Below are positions 51,226-51,499 of a stretch of 51,499 nucleotides of DNA, one piece after another. A program made the translations under genes and the position numbers. The number at the start of each line of letters is the position of its first letter. Positions within the stretch are counted from its first letter, which is position 1. The notes beneath the pieces are model-generated. The model saw only the letters and a program-made list of their open reading frames with translations. It was not told the origin of the DNA and did no database searches. This DNA is from Rhodoferax sp. (lineage in GTDB: Bacteria > Pseudomonadota > Gammaproteobacteria > Burkholderiales > Burkholderiaceae_C). The stretch spans positions 1 through 51,499 of the forward strand of contig NZ_JAGPBB010000017.1 of NCBI RefSeq assembly GCF_018063565.1. The letters run 5' to 3'.

Positions 51226-51499
51226 GTGCTCAATTCCTTTGAAATCAAAAGTGCTCAGTTGCCTTTGGTGTCACTTTTGCTGAAATCGGCCGAGTGGGAG
51301 CAGGTCAACCACGAGGTGTTGCAACAGTATGGGCCTGGCGGTGAAAATGCCGACTTTTTTGATCAAGACGCACTGGTGCTTGATTTTTCAAAGCTGGATG
51401 GCCCGATTTCGCGGCACGCGGTCGAGACGCTGTTATCGACTTTGGCGGCCTGCCGCCTGAAGCCGGTGGCTTTCAGGGGCTGCCATCCTTCGGACCGGG
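51226..51499 (+). CDS. minC: Septum site-determining protein MinC (3' end missing)
   Basis: 91 codons are seen before the right edge. The sequence FEIKSAQLPLVSLLLKSAEWE, then FFDQDALVLDFSKLDG and ACRLKPVAFRGC, matches the N-terminal domain of MinC, the FtsZ inhibitor that works with MinD and MinE. GTG 51226 is the likely start, with AGG upstream; minD and minE should follow to the right. A possible operator-like inverted repeat (TGACCC, 17 bases, GGGTCA) lies at 51138-51166. Confidence 0.85.
   Translation, partial: MLNSFEIKSAQLPLVSLLLKSAEWEQVNHEVLQQYGPGGENADFFDQDALVLDFSKLDGPISRHAVETLLSTLAACRLKPVAFRGCHPSDR

Overview
The window reads as chromosomal DNA of a betaproteobacterium of the order Burkholderiales, most likely family Comamonadaceae and close to Rhodoferax. 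The main reasons are the rhodoquinone methyltransferase RquA, the monomeric isocitrate dehydrogenase, the block mnmG-rsmG-oxidoreductase-lysE-parA-hydrolase-parB with several parS sites, and a dispersed intergenic repeat that I recall from Comamonadaceae genomes. The genus is an inference. No tRNA, rRNA, CRISPR array or intact insertion sequence was seen.

Layout. 0-3 kb: a diguanylate cyclase (cut by the left edge) and a chemoreceptor. 3-7.4 kb: a divergent PaiB/MocR pair, glycerate kinase, and a stretch of gene debris holding a decayed tartronate semialdehyde reductase tail and a long imperfect hairpin. 7.4-11 kb: a four-gene, minus-strand operon for a biotin-dependent, Na+-translocating acyl-CoA decarboxylase of methylmalonyl-CoA decarboxylase type. 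11.4-15 kb: monomeric NADP isocitrate dehydrogenase and, divergently, a CofD/YvcK-like protein with a 14-base palindrome between them. 15-18.7 kb: a PhnD-like lipoprotein coupled to a large GGDEF-EAL protein that ends in a zinc-binding CZB domain. 18.8-19.4 kb: a TPR gene remnant.

19.4-27.1 kb: a long minus-strand operon for an Mrp-type monovalent cation/H+ antiporter of unusual composition. Its order is E-F-G-(MbhD/E-like)-B-C-D, followed by two further antiporter-like subunits and two small membrane proteins. There is no full-length MrpA. A MASE1 histidine kinase and a FixJ/NarL-like response regulator are divergent from it (27.3-29.5 kb), with phased direct repeats in the shared upstream region.

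29.5-39 kb: a membrane-anchored methyltransferase, a DUF4139 protein, then the chromosome partitioning and tRNA/rRNA modification block with four parS-like sites. 39-42.6 kb: PPi-type phosphofructokinase, NADPH-dependent FMN reductase, glutathione S-transferase and RquA. 42.6-49.7 kb: a complete System I cytochrome c maturation operon, ccmABCDEFGHI. 49.7-51.5 kb: a non-coding stretch with three DnaA-box-like motifs, a two-gene unit of a 2[4Fe-4S] ferredoxin and a UbiA-like membrane protein whose Asp-rich motifs are degenerate, and the start of minC, cut by the right edge.

Possible common theme (inference): a Na+-pumping decarboxylase, a large cation/H+ antiporter, PPi-dependent glycolysis and rhodoquinone synthesis would all suit anaerobic or fermentative energy conservation with a sodium circuit. 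The window shows the parts but not their co-regulation.
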